64,000 nt of DNA, from NCBI RefSeq assembly GCF_020386975.1, contig NZ_JABFNK010000005.1, positions 496,001 to 560,000 on the forward strand, written 5' to 3'. The DNA is from Thermococcus bergensis (GTDB lineage: Archaea > Methanobacteriota_B > Thermococci > Thermococcales > Thermococcaceae). Below, piece by piece: positions 48,975-57,942 of the stretch. The notes under the pieces are model-generated. The model saw nothing but the letters and a program-made list of their open reading frames with translations, was not told the DNA's origin and ran no database searches. The number at the start of each line of letters is the position of its first letter. Position 1 is the stretch's first letter. The position numbers and the translations under genes are program-made.

Positions 48975-49431
48975 TGAGCTTTCCCTCCTTGAGGTTTTTG
49001 ATTATTTTCCTAACCTTCTCAGGCGTTAATTTGCCAAAGACCTTCTCGTTTATCATTATAACAGGAGCAAGACTGCAGCAGCCCAGGCAGGCGACTCTTT
49101 CAAGGGTTATAAGCCCATCCTCGGTTGTTTGTCCTTCTTCGACACCAACTTCCTCTTTAATTGCCTGAGAAATGTTGACTGCTCCGTTAACGTGGCAAGC
49201 GGTGCCGTGGCATATTTTTATAACATATTTGCCTAGGGGCTTGAAGCGGAACTGGGCATAGAATGTAGCAACACCATAAACTCTGCTCAAAGGCAGTTTT
49301 AGGTATTTCGAAATCTCCTCTAAAGCTTCTCTTGGAAGATATCCAAAAATTTCCTGAGTTTTCTGCAACAATGGAATCAAAGAACTCGGATTCGGCTCAT
49401 AATTGTAGATATACTCAAACTTCGAATCCAT
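48967..49431 (-). CDS. NuoE-like [2Fe-2S] subunit
   Basis: About 154 residues from ATG 49431, after GGTGATGATC. A helical N-terminus (LIPLLQKTQEIFGYLPREAL) leads to a thioredoxin-like domain with the four [2Fe-2S] cysteines in CHGTACHVNGA and RVACLGCCSLAPVIMI. First gene of the nuoEFG-like operon and divergent from hydBGDA, with which it shares the intergenic region. Confidence 0.93.
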   Translation of the reverse strand: MDSKFEYIYNYEPNPSSLIPLLQKTQEIFGYLPREALEEISKYLKLPLSRVYGVATFYAQFRFKPLGKYVIKICHGTACHVNGAVNISQAIKEEVGVEEGQTTEDGLITLERVACLGCCSLAPVIMINEKVFGKLTPEKVRKIIKNLKEGKLNV

Positions 49432-49498
49432 GATCATCACCTACCATCCTCATACTCTTTATCTACGTCAACGTTTATAAATGTACACCAAAGTATAT

Positions 49499-49515
49499 GT
49501 TTGCAACATTTGGTT
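49499..49515. promoter_or_regulatory. SurR-type binding site between nuoE-like and hydB
   Basis: GTTTGCAACATTTGGTT fits the published SurR consensus GTTn3AACn5GTT exactly. SurR is the sulfur-responsive redox regulator of Thermococcales, which activates hydrogenase operons when sulfur is absent. The site lies 78 bases before the hydB start and 68 bases before the nuoE-like start, so it could serve both directions. Confidence 0.65.
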
Positions 49516-49627
49516 GGTCACCTTCTGTTTAAAAAATCCTTAAATCCGTTCTTTACAAATATAAAATTGAATAATGGATTTGGGTGATTGTCTTGCGATA
49601 TGTAAAGCTACCTCAGGAAAATTTTGA

Positions 49628-50559
49628 ACCCTAGTTCCCACCATCTGTGAAGTTGTATAATCTGTCCAGATTCACGGCCAGAATCGCCCCTAAAATCCTG
49701 ACAACCAACCCCCTCAAACTAACACTCCTGCTCGGCTTCAGAAGAAACTCAGAAAACTTCGAAAACAAAGTCTCAATCCTCCTGCGAAAGTCAGACAAGT
49801 ACTTGTAAAACTTCTTCTCCTCCAGATTACTAACCTGATTCTCCCGCTTCACCGGCGTGTAAACAACGCCAAACTTCAGGAATTCCTCCTGAAGTTCTCT
49901 ACTAACGTAACCCTTATCCAAAAACAGAAAACAGCCAGAAAACTCCTCAACAATCACCCAGAACTTTTCCCTGACAACACTCACATCATGCTTATTCGCC
50001 GGATCAACAGACAGTAAAGCCAGCAAATTTCCATCAGAGTAACAGGTCAGCTTGTACCCATAGTAAAACTTTTTTTAGAGGGAACAAACCCAACTGCGGG
50101 CTTTTCAGAGATGATTTCTGAAGAACCCTTCTTCTCCTTCCTGTTTTTTCTGGCCAACTCCTTGGTCTGAATGGGCTTTGAGTCCAGTATTCTAACGTAT
50201 TCTCTGGCGTGTTTTTTGAATAATTCTTCCTGCGCTAGGAGCAGGAGTTTTTCGTGCCTGTTCAAGCGTTCTGTTAGTTTGTTGTACCTGATTTTGGGGA
50301 ACAGCTTCATTTCTTCGATTAGGACTCTGTAAGCGTGCTTGTAAACTCCGTTAAAGTGCAAGTGTGCTAGTATTGCGAAGGTTATTAGGTCGTAGAGGCT
50401 GATTATTTCCCTGTGAGTGTTTTTCGGGTAGTGTTTGCTGATTATCGGATAGATTTCGGATTTTATGATCAGGATTTCCTGCTGAAAGTTCATAACAACC
50501 ACCAATCAACCAAAAGACTTAAGTGCTTATAACTCTAACGATCTAATGGGAACTAGGGT
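49628..50559 (-). mobile_element. IS982-type insertion sequence, copy 5
   Basis: 932 bp, transposase on the minus strand, 13-bp ends, 7-bp duplication ATTTTGA (49621-49627 and 50560-50566). It interrupts hydB just after its start and is in inverted orientation to copies 1-4. Confidence 0.95.
49631..50493 (-). CDS. IS982-family transposase (two frames), copy 5
   Basis: Frame 1 (50493 to 50047) and frame 2 (to 49631) meet at the A7G slip site (A7 at 50070-50076 on this strand), as in copies 1-4. The first half is like copy 3 in THREIISL but otherwise matches copy 4; frame 2 is identical to copy 4. Confidence 0.85.
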
Positions 50560-51532
50560 ATTTTGAGGAATTCTTCAACTCTTTGAAGAAGTGGGGCAAA
50601 GTGTATGCCCCGGTGAAAAAGGGAAACATCTATTCCTTCCAGCATGTCGAGAAACCTTCAGAGATAGCCTTTGATTACACCAGAACGATGCTTCCTCCGA
50701 AGAAGTTCTTTGTGAGGCCTAAGGATGAAATGCTCAGGCTTAAAGGAGGTAAGTGGGAAGAGAGCAATGGGGTTGAACCAATAGTTCTCTTTGGGGTTCA
50801 TTCATGCGATATCCACGGATTGGAGATACTTGACAAGGTTTACCTTGACGAGCCAGTAGATCCTTACTACAAGAAAAGAAGGGAAAATTCAATAATAATC
50901 GGCATGAGCTGTATGCCAGATGAATACTGCTTCTGCAAAAGCTTAGGAACAGATTTCGCCATGCACGGCTTTGATCTATTTTTGCATGAGCTCCCAGATG
51001 GGTGGCTGGTTAGAGTGGGTAGTGTTAAAGGACATGAGATAGCTTGGGAAAATGAAGAGCTCTTTGAAGAACTTACAGAGGAGGATATGAGGAACTTCAG
51101 GGAGTTTGAAGAGAAAAGGGCCAATTCCTTTAAGAAGCACCTCAACAAGGAAGGTCTTGAAGACATGCTTGACTTAGCCTTTAACAGCCCGGTGTGGAAA
51201 AAGTACGAGAAGATATGTCTTGGATGCGGCAACTGTAACATGGTTTGTCCGACGTGTAGATGCTATGAAGTGTGCGACCTATGGATGAACGCCTATGAGG
51301 CAGTAAGGGTGAGGAGATACGATTCCTGTTTTATGGAAAGCCACGGTCTGGTTGCTGGAGGACATAACTTTAGACCAACTCGTTTAGATCGTTTCAGGCA
51401 CCGCTATTACTGCAAGAGCTACTTTGATCCTTCAGCGGGCTTTAACTGCGTTGGATGCGGAAGATGTGACGAGTTCTGTCCAGCTAAGATAGAGCACGTT
51501 AAGGTTCTCGATGAGGTGAGGGAGGGGTTACA

Positions 51533-52399
51533 ATGACGTTTCAAACACACGATGCGAGGATTTTGGAAGTGAAAGAACTCACCTCAAGGGAAAAGCTTTT
51601 CACACTTCGCTTTGTTGATCCAGAGCTCAACAGAAGCTTCAAATACAAGCCCGGACAGTTTGTTATAGTTGATATAAGGGGTTTCGGAGAGTTTCCGATA
51701 AGCCTGTGCTCAACTCCTACTAGAGAGGGCTACTTCCAGCTCTGTGTTAGAAGGGTTGGGAGAATGACAAAATACATGCATAAGCTCAAAGAGGGTGACA
51801 TAGTTGGGATTAGAGGCCCTTATGGCAATGGCTTTCCAATGGAAAAGATGGAAGGTTCAACTTTAGTTCTCGTGGCTGGCGGTTTGGGAATGGCTCCCCT
51901 TCGCTCAGTGTTGTGGTATGCTCTGGATACAGGGAAATATGAAAAAATCTACCTCTTCTACGGCACAAAGGCCTATGAGGATATTCTCTTCAGGGATGAG
52001 GTGATACACCTCCTCAAACATGGAGAGGATATGAACTGTCACGTGAAGCTCGCCTACGAAGTGGAAACCCCCTCGTGCATATACTTAGAGAAGGGCTATT
52101 CACCGAGGGTATGCAAAGGAGTCGTTACAGACCTCTTTAGAGGAGAAACCTTTGACGTTGAAAACACCTATGCACTAATCTGCGGCCCACCGGTGATGTA
52201 CAAGTACGTTATCAAGGAGCTTTTAGATAGAAAGCTCTCTCCGGGAAGGATTTACATGACCCTCGAAAGGAGAATGCGCTGTGGGGTTGGGAAATGTGGC
52301 CACTGCATCGTGGGAACGAGCACCTCTATTAAATACGTGTGCAAAGACGGTCCTGTATTCACTTATTGGGATGCTCTATCTACAAGGGGGCTGATATGA
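51533..52399 (+). CDS. hydG: Sulfhydrogenase gamma subunit (FAD, NAD(P)-binding)
   Basis: 288 residues of the ferredoxin-NADP reductase type. FAD-binding FKYKPGQFVIVDIRGFGEFP (about 37), NAD(P) loop LVLVAGGLGMAPLRSVLWYA, CGPPVMYKYVIKEL, and a C-terminal [2Fe-2S] ligand set in RRMRCGVGKCGHCIVG. It exchanges hydride with NAD(P)H in the cytosolic four-subunit hydrogenase. Start overlaps hydB by four bases and its stop overlaps hydD. Confidence 0.93.
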   Translation: MTFQTHDARILEVKELTSREKLFTLRFVDPELNRSFKYKPGQFVIVDIRGFGEFPISLCSTPTREGYFQLCVRRVGRMTKYMHKLKEGDIVGIRGPYGNGFPMEKMEGSTLVLVAGGLGMAPLRSVLWYALDTGKYEKIYLFYGTKAYEDILFRDEVIHLLKHGEDMNCHVKLAYEVETPSCIYLEKGYSPRVCKGVVTDLFRGETFDVENTYALICGPPVMYKYVIKELLDRKLSPGRIYMTLERRMRCGVGKCGHCIVGTSTSIKYVCKDGPVFTYWDALSTRGLI

Positions 52400-53136
52400 T
52401 GCTTAAGCTTGGTGTTTTTGAGCTGACCGATTGTGGAGGATGCGCTCTCAACATTCTCTTCCTCTACGAAAAGCTCTTTGATCTGCTTGAATTCTACGAA
52501 ATAAAGGAATTTCACATGGCTTCAAGTATTAAAGAACACGATACCCTTGACGTTGCAATAGTTACGGGAACGGTTTCAACTCAGCGAGACCTTAATCTAC
52601 TTCACTACGCAAGAAACCATTCAAACTACCTCATAGCCCTCGGAACCTGTGCCACCCATGGAGACGTGCAGGCGAGTGTTGAAGGGAAAATCAGAGAAAA
52701 GCTTGAGAAAGTTTATGGAACGAGAGCAAACCCAATGAAGGCTCTGGATTCAACTCCGATTGTGCAGCATGTGGCTGTTGATTACGCCTTGCCGGGCTGT
52801 CCCTATGATAAGGATGAAATTTATCAGGTGCTCATGAATTTGGCAAAAGGTGTTGAGCCACCTACAAAGGACTATCCGGTCTGTGTGGAGTGCAAGCTCA
52901 ATGAATACGAGTGCGTTCTTGTTAAGAGGGGGATTCCTTGTTTGGGTCCAATAACGCTCGGCGGGTGCAATGCAGTCTGTATAAAATCTCAGCTGGGATG
53001 CATTGGGTGCAGGGGGCCTCTGCCGAAGGAAGCAAACCCTGCAAGTGAGTTCGAGATTCTCAAGGAGCTTGGCTACGACGAGGAATACATTCGGAGAAAG
53101 TTCAAGACTTTTGCAAGGGGTGAGCTGAGATGGTGA
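52396..53136 (+). CDS. hydD: Sulfhydrogenase delta (small) subunit of [NiFe] hydrogenase
   Basis: About 247 residues from ATG 52396, overlapping the hydG stop (ATGA); a longer frame upstream is not needed. The first cluster ligands are in FELTDCGGCALNILFLYEKL, followed by GTCATHGDVQA, PGCPYDKDEI, and a CVECKLNEYEC…CLGPITLGGC…CIGCRGP region for the other clusters. It relays electrons from the NiFe centre to HydB. Confidence 0.93.
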   Translation: MMLKLGVFELTDCGGCALNILFLYEKLFDLLEFYEIKEFHMASSIKEHDTLDVAIVTGTVSTQRDLNLLHYARNHSNYLIALGTCATHGDVQASVEGKIREKLEKVYGTRANPMKALDSTPIVQHVAVDYALPGCPYDKDEIYQVLMNLAKGVEPPTKDYPVCVECKLNEYECVLVKRGIPCLGPITLGGCNAVCIKSQLGCIGCRGPLPKEANPASEFEILKELGYDEEYIRRKFKTFARGELRW

Positions 53137-54380
53137 GCATTGAGATCGAGGCATTTACAAGGGTTGAAGGAAACGGAGGAGCAGAAATAATCATCGAGAA
53201 CGGGGAAGTGAAGGACGTTAAGGTGAAAATATTCGAAGGGCCAAGGTTCTTCGAGCTCCTCACCCTTGGAAGACACTACTGGGACGTGCCGGACTTAGAG
53301 GCTAGAATATGTGCCATATGCTATCTGTCGCATTCAGTCGCTTCAGTACTTGCCATTGAGAGAGCCTTTGGAGCTGAAGTCCCAGAGGAGATAATGCTCT
53401 TAAGAGAACTCGGCCTTCTAGGAGAAGTTTTGGAAAGCCATGCTCTACACCTCTACCTCTTAGTTGCTCCAGACCTTTTCGGGTATGCTGACGCAATAAG
53501 AATGGCAAGCAAACATGGAGAGGTAGTAAAAGAAGGCCTTACAATCAAGGCATTCGGCAACTATCTCAGGGAGGTTATTGGTGGAAGGGAGATACACGGC
53601 ATAAATGTTAAGCCCGGTGGATTTGGGAGATATCCAACTGTAGAAGAGCTTGAAAGAATGGAAAGGCAAAGCGAGGCATTATTAAAGTTTGCAAGGAGGG
53701 CAGTGGGCATATTTGCAGGTCAAGAATATTTGGGTGCAAAAGCAGAGCATTACGTTGCAGTTAACGGCTACCTCTATGGGAATGGGCTGATTGCTGACGA
53801 TGGAGAGCACTTTGATTATTTCAAGTGCATTGAGGAGAAAACTCTCCCATACAGCTTTGCAAAGCAGAGCAGATACAAAGGAGAGGTATTCATGGTAGGA
53901 GCCCTTCCAAGGGTAATATTGAAGTATGAAATGCTTACCCCAATGGCAAGGCATCTCTACGAGGAATATAAGGAGAAGCTCGCTCAAGGATACGTCAGCT
54001 TAAACAACTTAGCTCAAGCCATAGAGCTTGTATATGCCCTCGAGAGGACGAAGGAAATAGCCAGAGTTCTCCTCGATAAGGGCTTTGAGGGAGAAAATGT
54101 GCCGATTGAACCCAAAGAAGGAGAAGGAATAGGTTACGTTGAGGCACCTAGGGGCGTTTTGGTGCACCACTACAGGATTGATGAAAAGGGCAACATAGCG
54201 TATTCCAACATTATAACTCCTACAGCTTTCAACCACGCCATTATGGAGCTCAGCCTTTACGAAGAGGCTAAAAAGAGGTATGGAAGCTCAGATGAAATGA
54301 CTTTCCTTCAGAAGCTGGAAGAAACCGTGAGGGCATTCGATCCATGCATTTCCTGTTCTGTGCACGTTGTTAGGCTCTGA
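53130..54380 (+). CDS. hydA: Sulfhydrogenase alpha (large, catalytic) subunit
   Basis: 416 residues. The NiFe centre ligands are in L1 RICAICYLSH (about 54-63) and L2 DPCISCSVH near the C-terminus. After the terminal His only VVRL follows, the tetrapeptide normally removed by a maturation protease. EAFTRVEGNGGAEI opens the protein. The reaction is reversible H2 oxidation coupled to NADP(H), and polysulfide reduction in vitro. The subunit is intact, so only hydB of this operon is damaged. Confidence 0.96.
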   Translation: MVSIEIEAFTRVEGNGGAEIIIENGEVKDVKVKIFEGPRFFELLTLGRHYWDVPDLEARICAICYLSHSVASVLAIERAFGAEVPEEIMLLRELGLLGEVLESHALHLYLLVAPDLFGYADAIRMASKHGEVVKEGLTIKAFGNYLREVIGGREIHGINVKPGGFGRYPTVEELERMERQSEALLKFARRAVGIFAGQEYLGAKAEHYVAVNGYLYGNGLIADDGEHFDYFKCIEEKTLPYSFAKQSRYKGEVFMVGALPRVILKYEMLTPMARHLYEEYKEKLAQGYVSLNNLAQAIELVYALERTKEIARVLLDKGFEGENVPIEPKEGEGIGYVEAPRGVLVHHYRIDEKGNIAYSNIITPTAFNHAIMELSLYEEAKKRYGSSDEMTFLQKLEETVRAFDPCISCSVHVVRL

Positions 54381-54449
54381 TTCTTTTTTATTTTTAATGC
54401 AAAAAAGTTATATTCGTAAAGGGCATTAATTAATTGTGGAGGTGAGAAC

Positions 54450-55121
54450 TTGGAATCCTTGGAGGAGGTTTTTAAACTCGTTGATAAAATAAAGTTTGGC
54501 GAGATTGTTCTCGTTGAATACTACCGATCGTTCATACCTGAGCTTATGACCCTTGGTCTTCTGTATTATGGGAAATCGCGGGGATTGCCGGTCATAATTG
54601 ATGATAACTTTGATTCTCTCCACGTTATTCAGAAGCATCTTGAATTTGTTGGCATTGAGGAGGACTTTAGAGATGCTCTTGTTGTTAAAACCGGTGGAAA
54701 AAGGAACGTTGGAAACGTTGTTACAAGGGTAAAGTTTGTCAGCGAGCCGGTTATATACATAAGAAATTATGAAGAGGCAGGGAGAGCGGTCTTCTCAAAG
54801 GTTGAGAAATCCATAAACATTGTCCTCGGCCTTGAAAGGCTGTTTTTATTTGTTTCATCGGTATCAGAATTCTACGCCTTTATCCTTGCACTTCAGTCTT
54901 TCATTGGAAATGAGAAGCGGAAGGCTTTCTATTTAGTCAATAAGGATATCGCATCGTCGATTCCATTTAATCCTCTACCAGAACTTGAAAGGGTGGCAAC
55001 TACAGTAATTGAAGCCGTTCCAACACCTACGAGCGGTATTTTTGCTTTCAAAAAATCTACAAGCTTGGATCTGCTTGGAAAGAAAATCGAAATCCCAGCT
55101 GGGGTGATAAAATGGAAATGA
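54450..55121 (+). CDS. DUF257 family protein
   Basis: 223 residues from TTG 54450, directly after GGAGGTGAGA. Same pattern as the genes at 13028 and 55112: VDKIKFGEIVLVEYYRS, LPVIIDDNFDSLHVIQKHLE, KTGGKRNVGNVVTRV, NIVLGLERLFLFV and GNEKRKAFYLVNKDI. Overlaps the next DUF257 gene by 10 bp, so the two are a coupled tandem pair. No function is known. No Walker A motif is visible. Confidence 0.78.
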   Translation: MESLEEVFKLVDKIKFGEIVLVEYYRSFIPELMTLGLLYYGKSRGLPVIIDDNFDSLHVIQKHLEFVGIEEDFRDALVVKTGGKRNVGNVVTRVKFVSEPVIYIRNYEEAGRAVFSKVEKSINIVLGLERLFLFVSSVSEFYAFILALQSFIGNEKRKAFYLVNKDIASSIPFNPLPELERVATTVIEAVPTPTSGIFAFKKSTSLDLLGKKIEIPAGVIKWK

Positions 55122-55782
55122 CAAAAGAGATGCTTTTTGATGTAATAGACAGAACACCATTTGGTGATTTGGTTCTTATCGAGGATGAGACCTCTTATGG
55201 CTCGGCTATGGCAACGTATGTTTTTATGAAATACGCTCGGGAGAGGGGAATTAAAATAATGATTGATGATGTTTTAGATATTCTTTTCCTTATAAAAAAG
55301 CAGCTGGAGTTTCTTGGCGTTCAAGAAGATTTCTCAGATGTCCTTGTAATCAAAACTGGGGGAAGATGGACGTTGGGAAGGTTGTGGGAAGGATTCCATT
55401 GGAAACAGAGCCTGTTATATATTTGAGCAGATATGAGGGCATGGCAAACGAAGTTTTTTCTGAGGGAAAGTACATCAACATAGTCCTTGGCCTTGAGAGG
55501 CTTTTTGCTTTCATGCAGGAGCCCGTTGAATTTTATACGGTAATAAACTCCATTCAGGGATTTTTGGGCAACAAGAGCAGAAAAGCGTTTTACATAATAG
55601 ACAAAAACGTTGCTTCAAATCTCAAGTTCAACCCAATTCCAGAGTTGGAAGAAATAGCGACGACTGTGGTATACATCAAAGGAGAATATGGGAAGGGAAG
55701 GATTATTTTCGGAAAGAACCCGTTTATAGAGTTTTTAGGCAATGAATACGAGGTCTCCCTTGAGAGAGTACTCCAGTGGTGA
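55112..55782 (+). pseudogene. DUF257 family protein with a frameshift
   Basis: The start MEMTKEMLFDVIDRTPFGDL is in one frame to about 55360, and the rest (MDVGKVVGRIPLETEPVIYL…GNKSRKAFYIIDKNVASNL) is in another. A single G added to the G5 run at about 55358-55362 restores KTGGKMDVGKVV, closely matching KTGGKRNVGNVV of the preceding paralogue. The product would then be about 223 residues. It may be a true frameshift, a recoding site or a sequencing error in a homopolymer. Confidence 0.75.
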
Positions 55783-55784
55783 AC

Positions 55785-56093
55785 ATGGGGCTCTTTGACA
55801 TTTTCAAAAAGAAAGAGGGTAGAGTAGAGATATTCTCAAAAAGACCCGTGGCTAAGTTTAAGGTGGAAAAGGTCTTTGAAATCTTTGGCAGGGAAGTTCT
55901 GGTTGGAGAAGTTGTTGAGGGAGTTATTTACCCAGGCTATAAAGTAAAGGGAAAGAAAGCCGCACTCATAAGGGAGATAGAAAAAGAGAGGCAAAAGGTC
56001 GATTTTGCGCTCGAATATGATAAAGTGGCCCTTGTTTTGGAAGGAAAACTTAACACCAAAGCCGGGGAGATACTTGAGGTTTATCAATCCTAA
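55785..56093 (+). CDS. Small protein resembling Pbp11-type tRNA-binding protein
   Basis: About 102 residues from ATG 55785 (MGLFDIFKKKEGRVEIFSKR). It is highly charged and looks like a small beta-barrel (VGEVVEGVIYPGYKVKGKKA, KVALVLEGKLNTKAGEILEV), similar to the EF-Tu/IF2 domain II-like fold reported for Pyrococcus Pbp11. Begins two bases after the DUF257 stop. The assignment is from memory of the family and the fold is inferred. Confidence 0.55.
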   Translation: MGLFDIFKKKEGRVEIFSKRPVAKFKVEKVFEIFGREVLVGEVVEGVIYPGYKVKGKKAALIREIEKERQKVDFALEYDKVALVLEGKLNTKAGEILEVYQS

Positions 56094-56135
56094 GGGCTTT
56101 TAAACCCCTTCACTTATGCTTTCTTGGTGGTGGGA

Positions 56136-56981
56136 ATGATAATATTTGACAACCACTTTCACGTTGATCCCTTTAAAGGGCTGTTCTTGGAGGCGGTTAA
56201 AGAATTTCACAAGGCTGGAGGCACGCATCTCAACGTGGTTTACAAGAGCGCTCACGACTATGGGTTTGAGGGAGTTAAAGCGGAGGATTTCATGAAGGCC
56301 ATGGACTTTCACATAAGCCTTGTGGAGAGGATAAATAAAGAAACCCCAGTTAGGGCATTTGCCGTGATTGGAGTTCACCCGGCGGAGTTTGCCTACCTTG
56401 CGGAGAGGAAAGGTGTGGAATACGCTAAAAACGAGGTCATGAAGGCTTTAGAATATGCCCAAAAGCTCTGCCTTGAGGGAAAGGCCATAGCGATAGGTGA
56501 AATTGGAAGACCTCATTACGAAGTCAGCGAGGAGATATGGAATGCAAGCATAGAGCTCATGAAGTATGGAATGGAATTGGCCAAAGAGGCAGACTGTGCA
56601 GTCCAGCTCCACACGGAGAGCTTTAATGAGGAGAAGTTCAGAGAGCTCGGAGTGATCGTCAAAGAAGTGGGCATAAAGCCCTACAAAGTTGTTAAGCATT
56701 ACTCCCCGCCGCTGGTCAAGGTTGCCGAAGAAGTTGGCGTCTTCCCATCCATTCTAGCGAGCAAAAAAGCTCTTATGGAAGCCCTAATGCAGGGAAGCAG
56801 GTTCTTGATGGAGACCGATTACATAGACGATAAAAAGAGGCCGGGAGCTGTTTTAGGCCCCAAAACCGTGCCCAAGAGGACGAAAGCATTCCTCCAGCAG
56901 GGCTTAATGGACGAGGAAACAGCTTACAAAATCCACGTTGAGAATCCAAAAAAGGTGTATGGAATAGAGATAGAGGAGTAA
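56136..56981 (+). CDS. TatD-related amidohydrolase-family metal hydrolase
   Basis: About 281 residues from ATG 56136 after GGTGGTGGG. Metal ligands: MIIFDNHFHVDPFKG at the start, VIGVHPAEF, Glu in AIGEIGRPHYEV, His in AVQLHTESFN and VVKHYSPPL, Asp in METDYIDDKKRPG. It belongs to the archaeal TatD-like branch rather than canonical nuclease TatD. The substrate is not known. Confidence 0.8.
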   Translation: MIIFDNHFHVDPFKGLFLEAVKEFHKAGGTHLNVVYKSAHDYGFEGVKAEDFMKAMDFHISLVERINKETPVRAFAVIGVHPAEFAYLAERKGVEYAKNEVMKALEYAQKLCLEGKAIAIGEIGRPHYEVSEEIWNASIELMKYGMELAKEADCAVQLHTESFNEEKFRELGVIVKEVGIKPYKVVKHYSPPLVKVAEEVGVFPSILASKKALMEALMQGSRFLMETDYIDDKKRPGAVLGPKTVPKRTKAFLQQGLMDEETAYKIHVENPKKVYGIEIEE

Positions 56982-57088
56982 GAACAATTAAACTCTTGTC
57001 CATTCTTCTTTAATAGTTTGTATGAACGAATCATTTCCCCAAGGAAAATTATGGCTAGCCAATATATTAACCCTTCGGGAGAAGGGAA

Positions 57089-57460
57089 ATGGGCTCTGAC
57101 CCAATTTCTACGGGAGTTGGATATTTGATGGGAATAACCTACGCCATTATTGTGTTTGTGGGGTTCTGGGATGTCCAGAGAAAAAAGAACACAATCTTGG
57201 GGGACTCCCTTGAAGACTCGGAGGAGCTCTACAAAGCCTACTTAGGCATGTGGGCTATGGGATTTCTCTTTAATCCTTTGGCATACTACCTCTCTGGAAG
57301 TATTTACCTGGGATTCATTGATGGGCTTGCGGCGTTTACCTCCCTAGTTGTTGGGATTCTCTCCTATCGCAGATACAGATTCTTCAAGACACAAAAACTC
57401 CTCCAGGAAGCCATCGCCAAAGGTGTAGAAACCGGAATGAAAAAAGCTAAGGAGAGGTGA
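57089..57460 (+). CDS. Small membrane protein of unknown function
   Basis: 123 residues with an AGAAGGGAA ribosome site. Three hydrophobic helices (LMGITYAIIVFVGFW, AYLGMWAMGFLFNPLAYYL, FIDGLAAFTSLVVGILSY) and a basic amphipathic tail ending KKAKER. No recognised domain. It ends three bases from the end of the convergent PIN-like gene. Confidence 0.65.
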   Translation: MGSDPISTGVGYLMGITYAIIVFVGFWDVQRKKNTILGDSLEDSEELYKAYLGMWAMGFLFNPLAYYLSGSIYLGFIDGLAAFTSLVVGILSYRRYRFFKTQKLLQEAIAKGVETGMKKAKER

Positions 57461-57462
57461 CT

Positions 57463-57942
57463 CTAAATCTCTCCCGCTTCTCTCAAAACTTTTTCATAAA
57501 GCTCCTCGCTCAGCCAGAAGCCCGTGGCTTTCAGCTTTTCAAGCTCCTCCTTGAGACTTTCTATTCTTCCTTGGAACTTCGCTCTGAGGAGAATACCGAT
57601 GGTTCCCACAACTCTAAGTCCCAGAACCCTCGCTACTTCTCGACCATCGTAGTCGTCGATCAAAATAAGCTCGGCGTTCTTTTCAAGTGCCAAAACTATC
57701 GTCTCGCTCTCACCTTCATCTAGTTCAAGCATGAGAGTGCGTTTTAACCTCTCGTCGGATATCTTCTCCACCTTGATCCATCCGGCGTTTTTAATTGCCC
57801 TTGCATCTTCGCTCTCGCCACCTTCAAGGACGCACTCTCGATAAACGGCCTCGGGGATAATTATTTCCCCAAAGAACTCTCGGAGAAGCTCAAGTCTGCC
57901 AATCTTGGCAAGATGAATCAGAGGAGTTGAATCACTCACCAC
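57463..57942 (-). CDS. PIN-like ribonuclease-type toxin (DUF3368)
   Basis: About 160 residues starting at GTG 57942 or 57939 (VVSDSTPLIHLAKIGRLELL), inside the end of the upstream gene. DUF3368 proteins have a PIN fold with acidic residues; here Asp in SDSTPLIHL, Glu in IIIPEAVYREC, ELDEGESETIVLA and the Asp pair in LILIDDYDGREVA. They probably cut RNA. Paired with the UPF0175 gene, it forms a type II toxin-antitoxin unit, which is inference from family association. Confidence 0.8.
   Translation of the reverse strand: MVSDSTPLIHLAKIGRLELLREFFGEIIIPEAVYRECVLEGGESEDARAIKNAGWIKVEKISDERLKRTLMLELDEGESETIVLALEKNAELILIDDYDGREVARVLGLRVVGTIGILLRAKFQGRIESLKEELEKLKATGFWLSEELYEKVLREAGEI

Larger units (their letters stand above)
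49593..51536 (+). pseudogene. hydB: Sulfhydrogenase beta subunit, split by an IS after codon 11
   Basis: A TTG start at 49593 behind GGGTGATTG gives MRYVKLPQENF, like the N-terminus of Pyrococcus HydB. IS copy 5 enters there and the frame resumes as EEFFNSLKKWGKVYAPVKKG. The remainder (317 residues from TTG 50583) is complete, with RTMLPPKKFFVRP, CMPDEYCFCKS and two ferredoxin-type clusters (CLGCGNCNMVCPTCRCYE, CVGCGRCDEFCPAKIEHV). HydB passes electrons between the hydrogenase and the NAD(P) subunit HydG. Only about 18 residues are lost, so a shortened protein might still work if it can be expressed past the IS. Confidence 0.9.
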
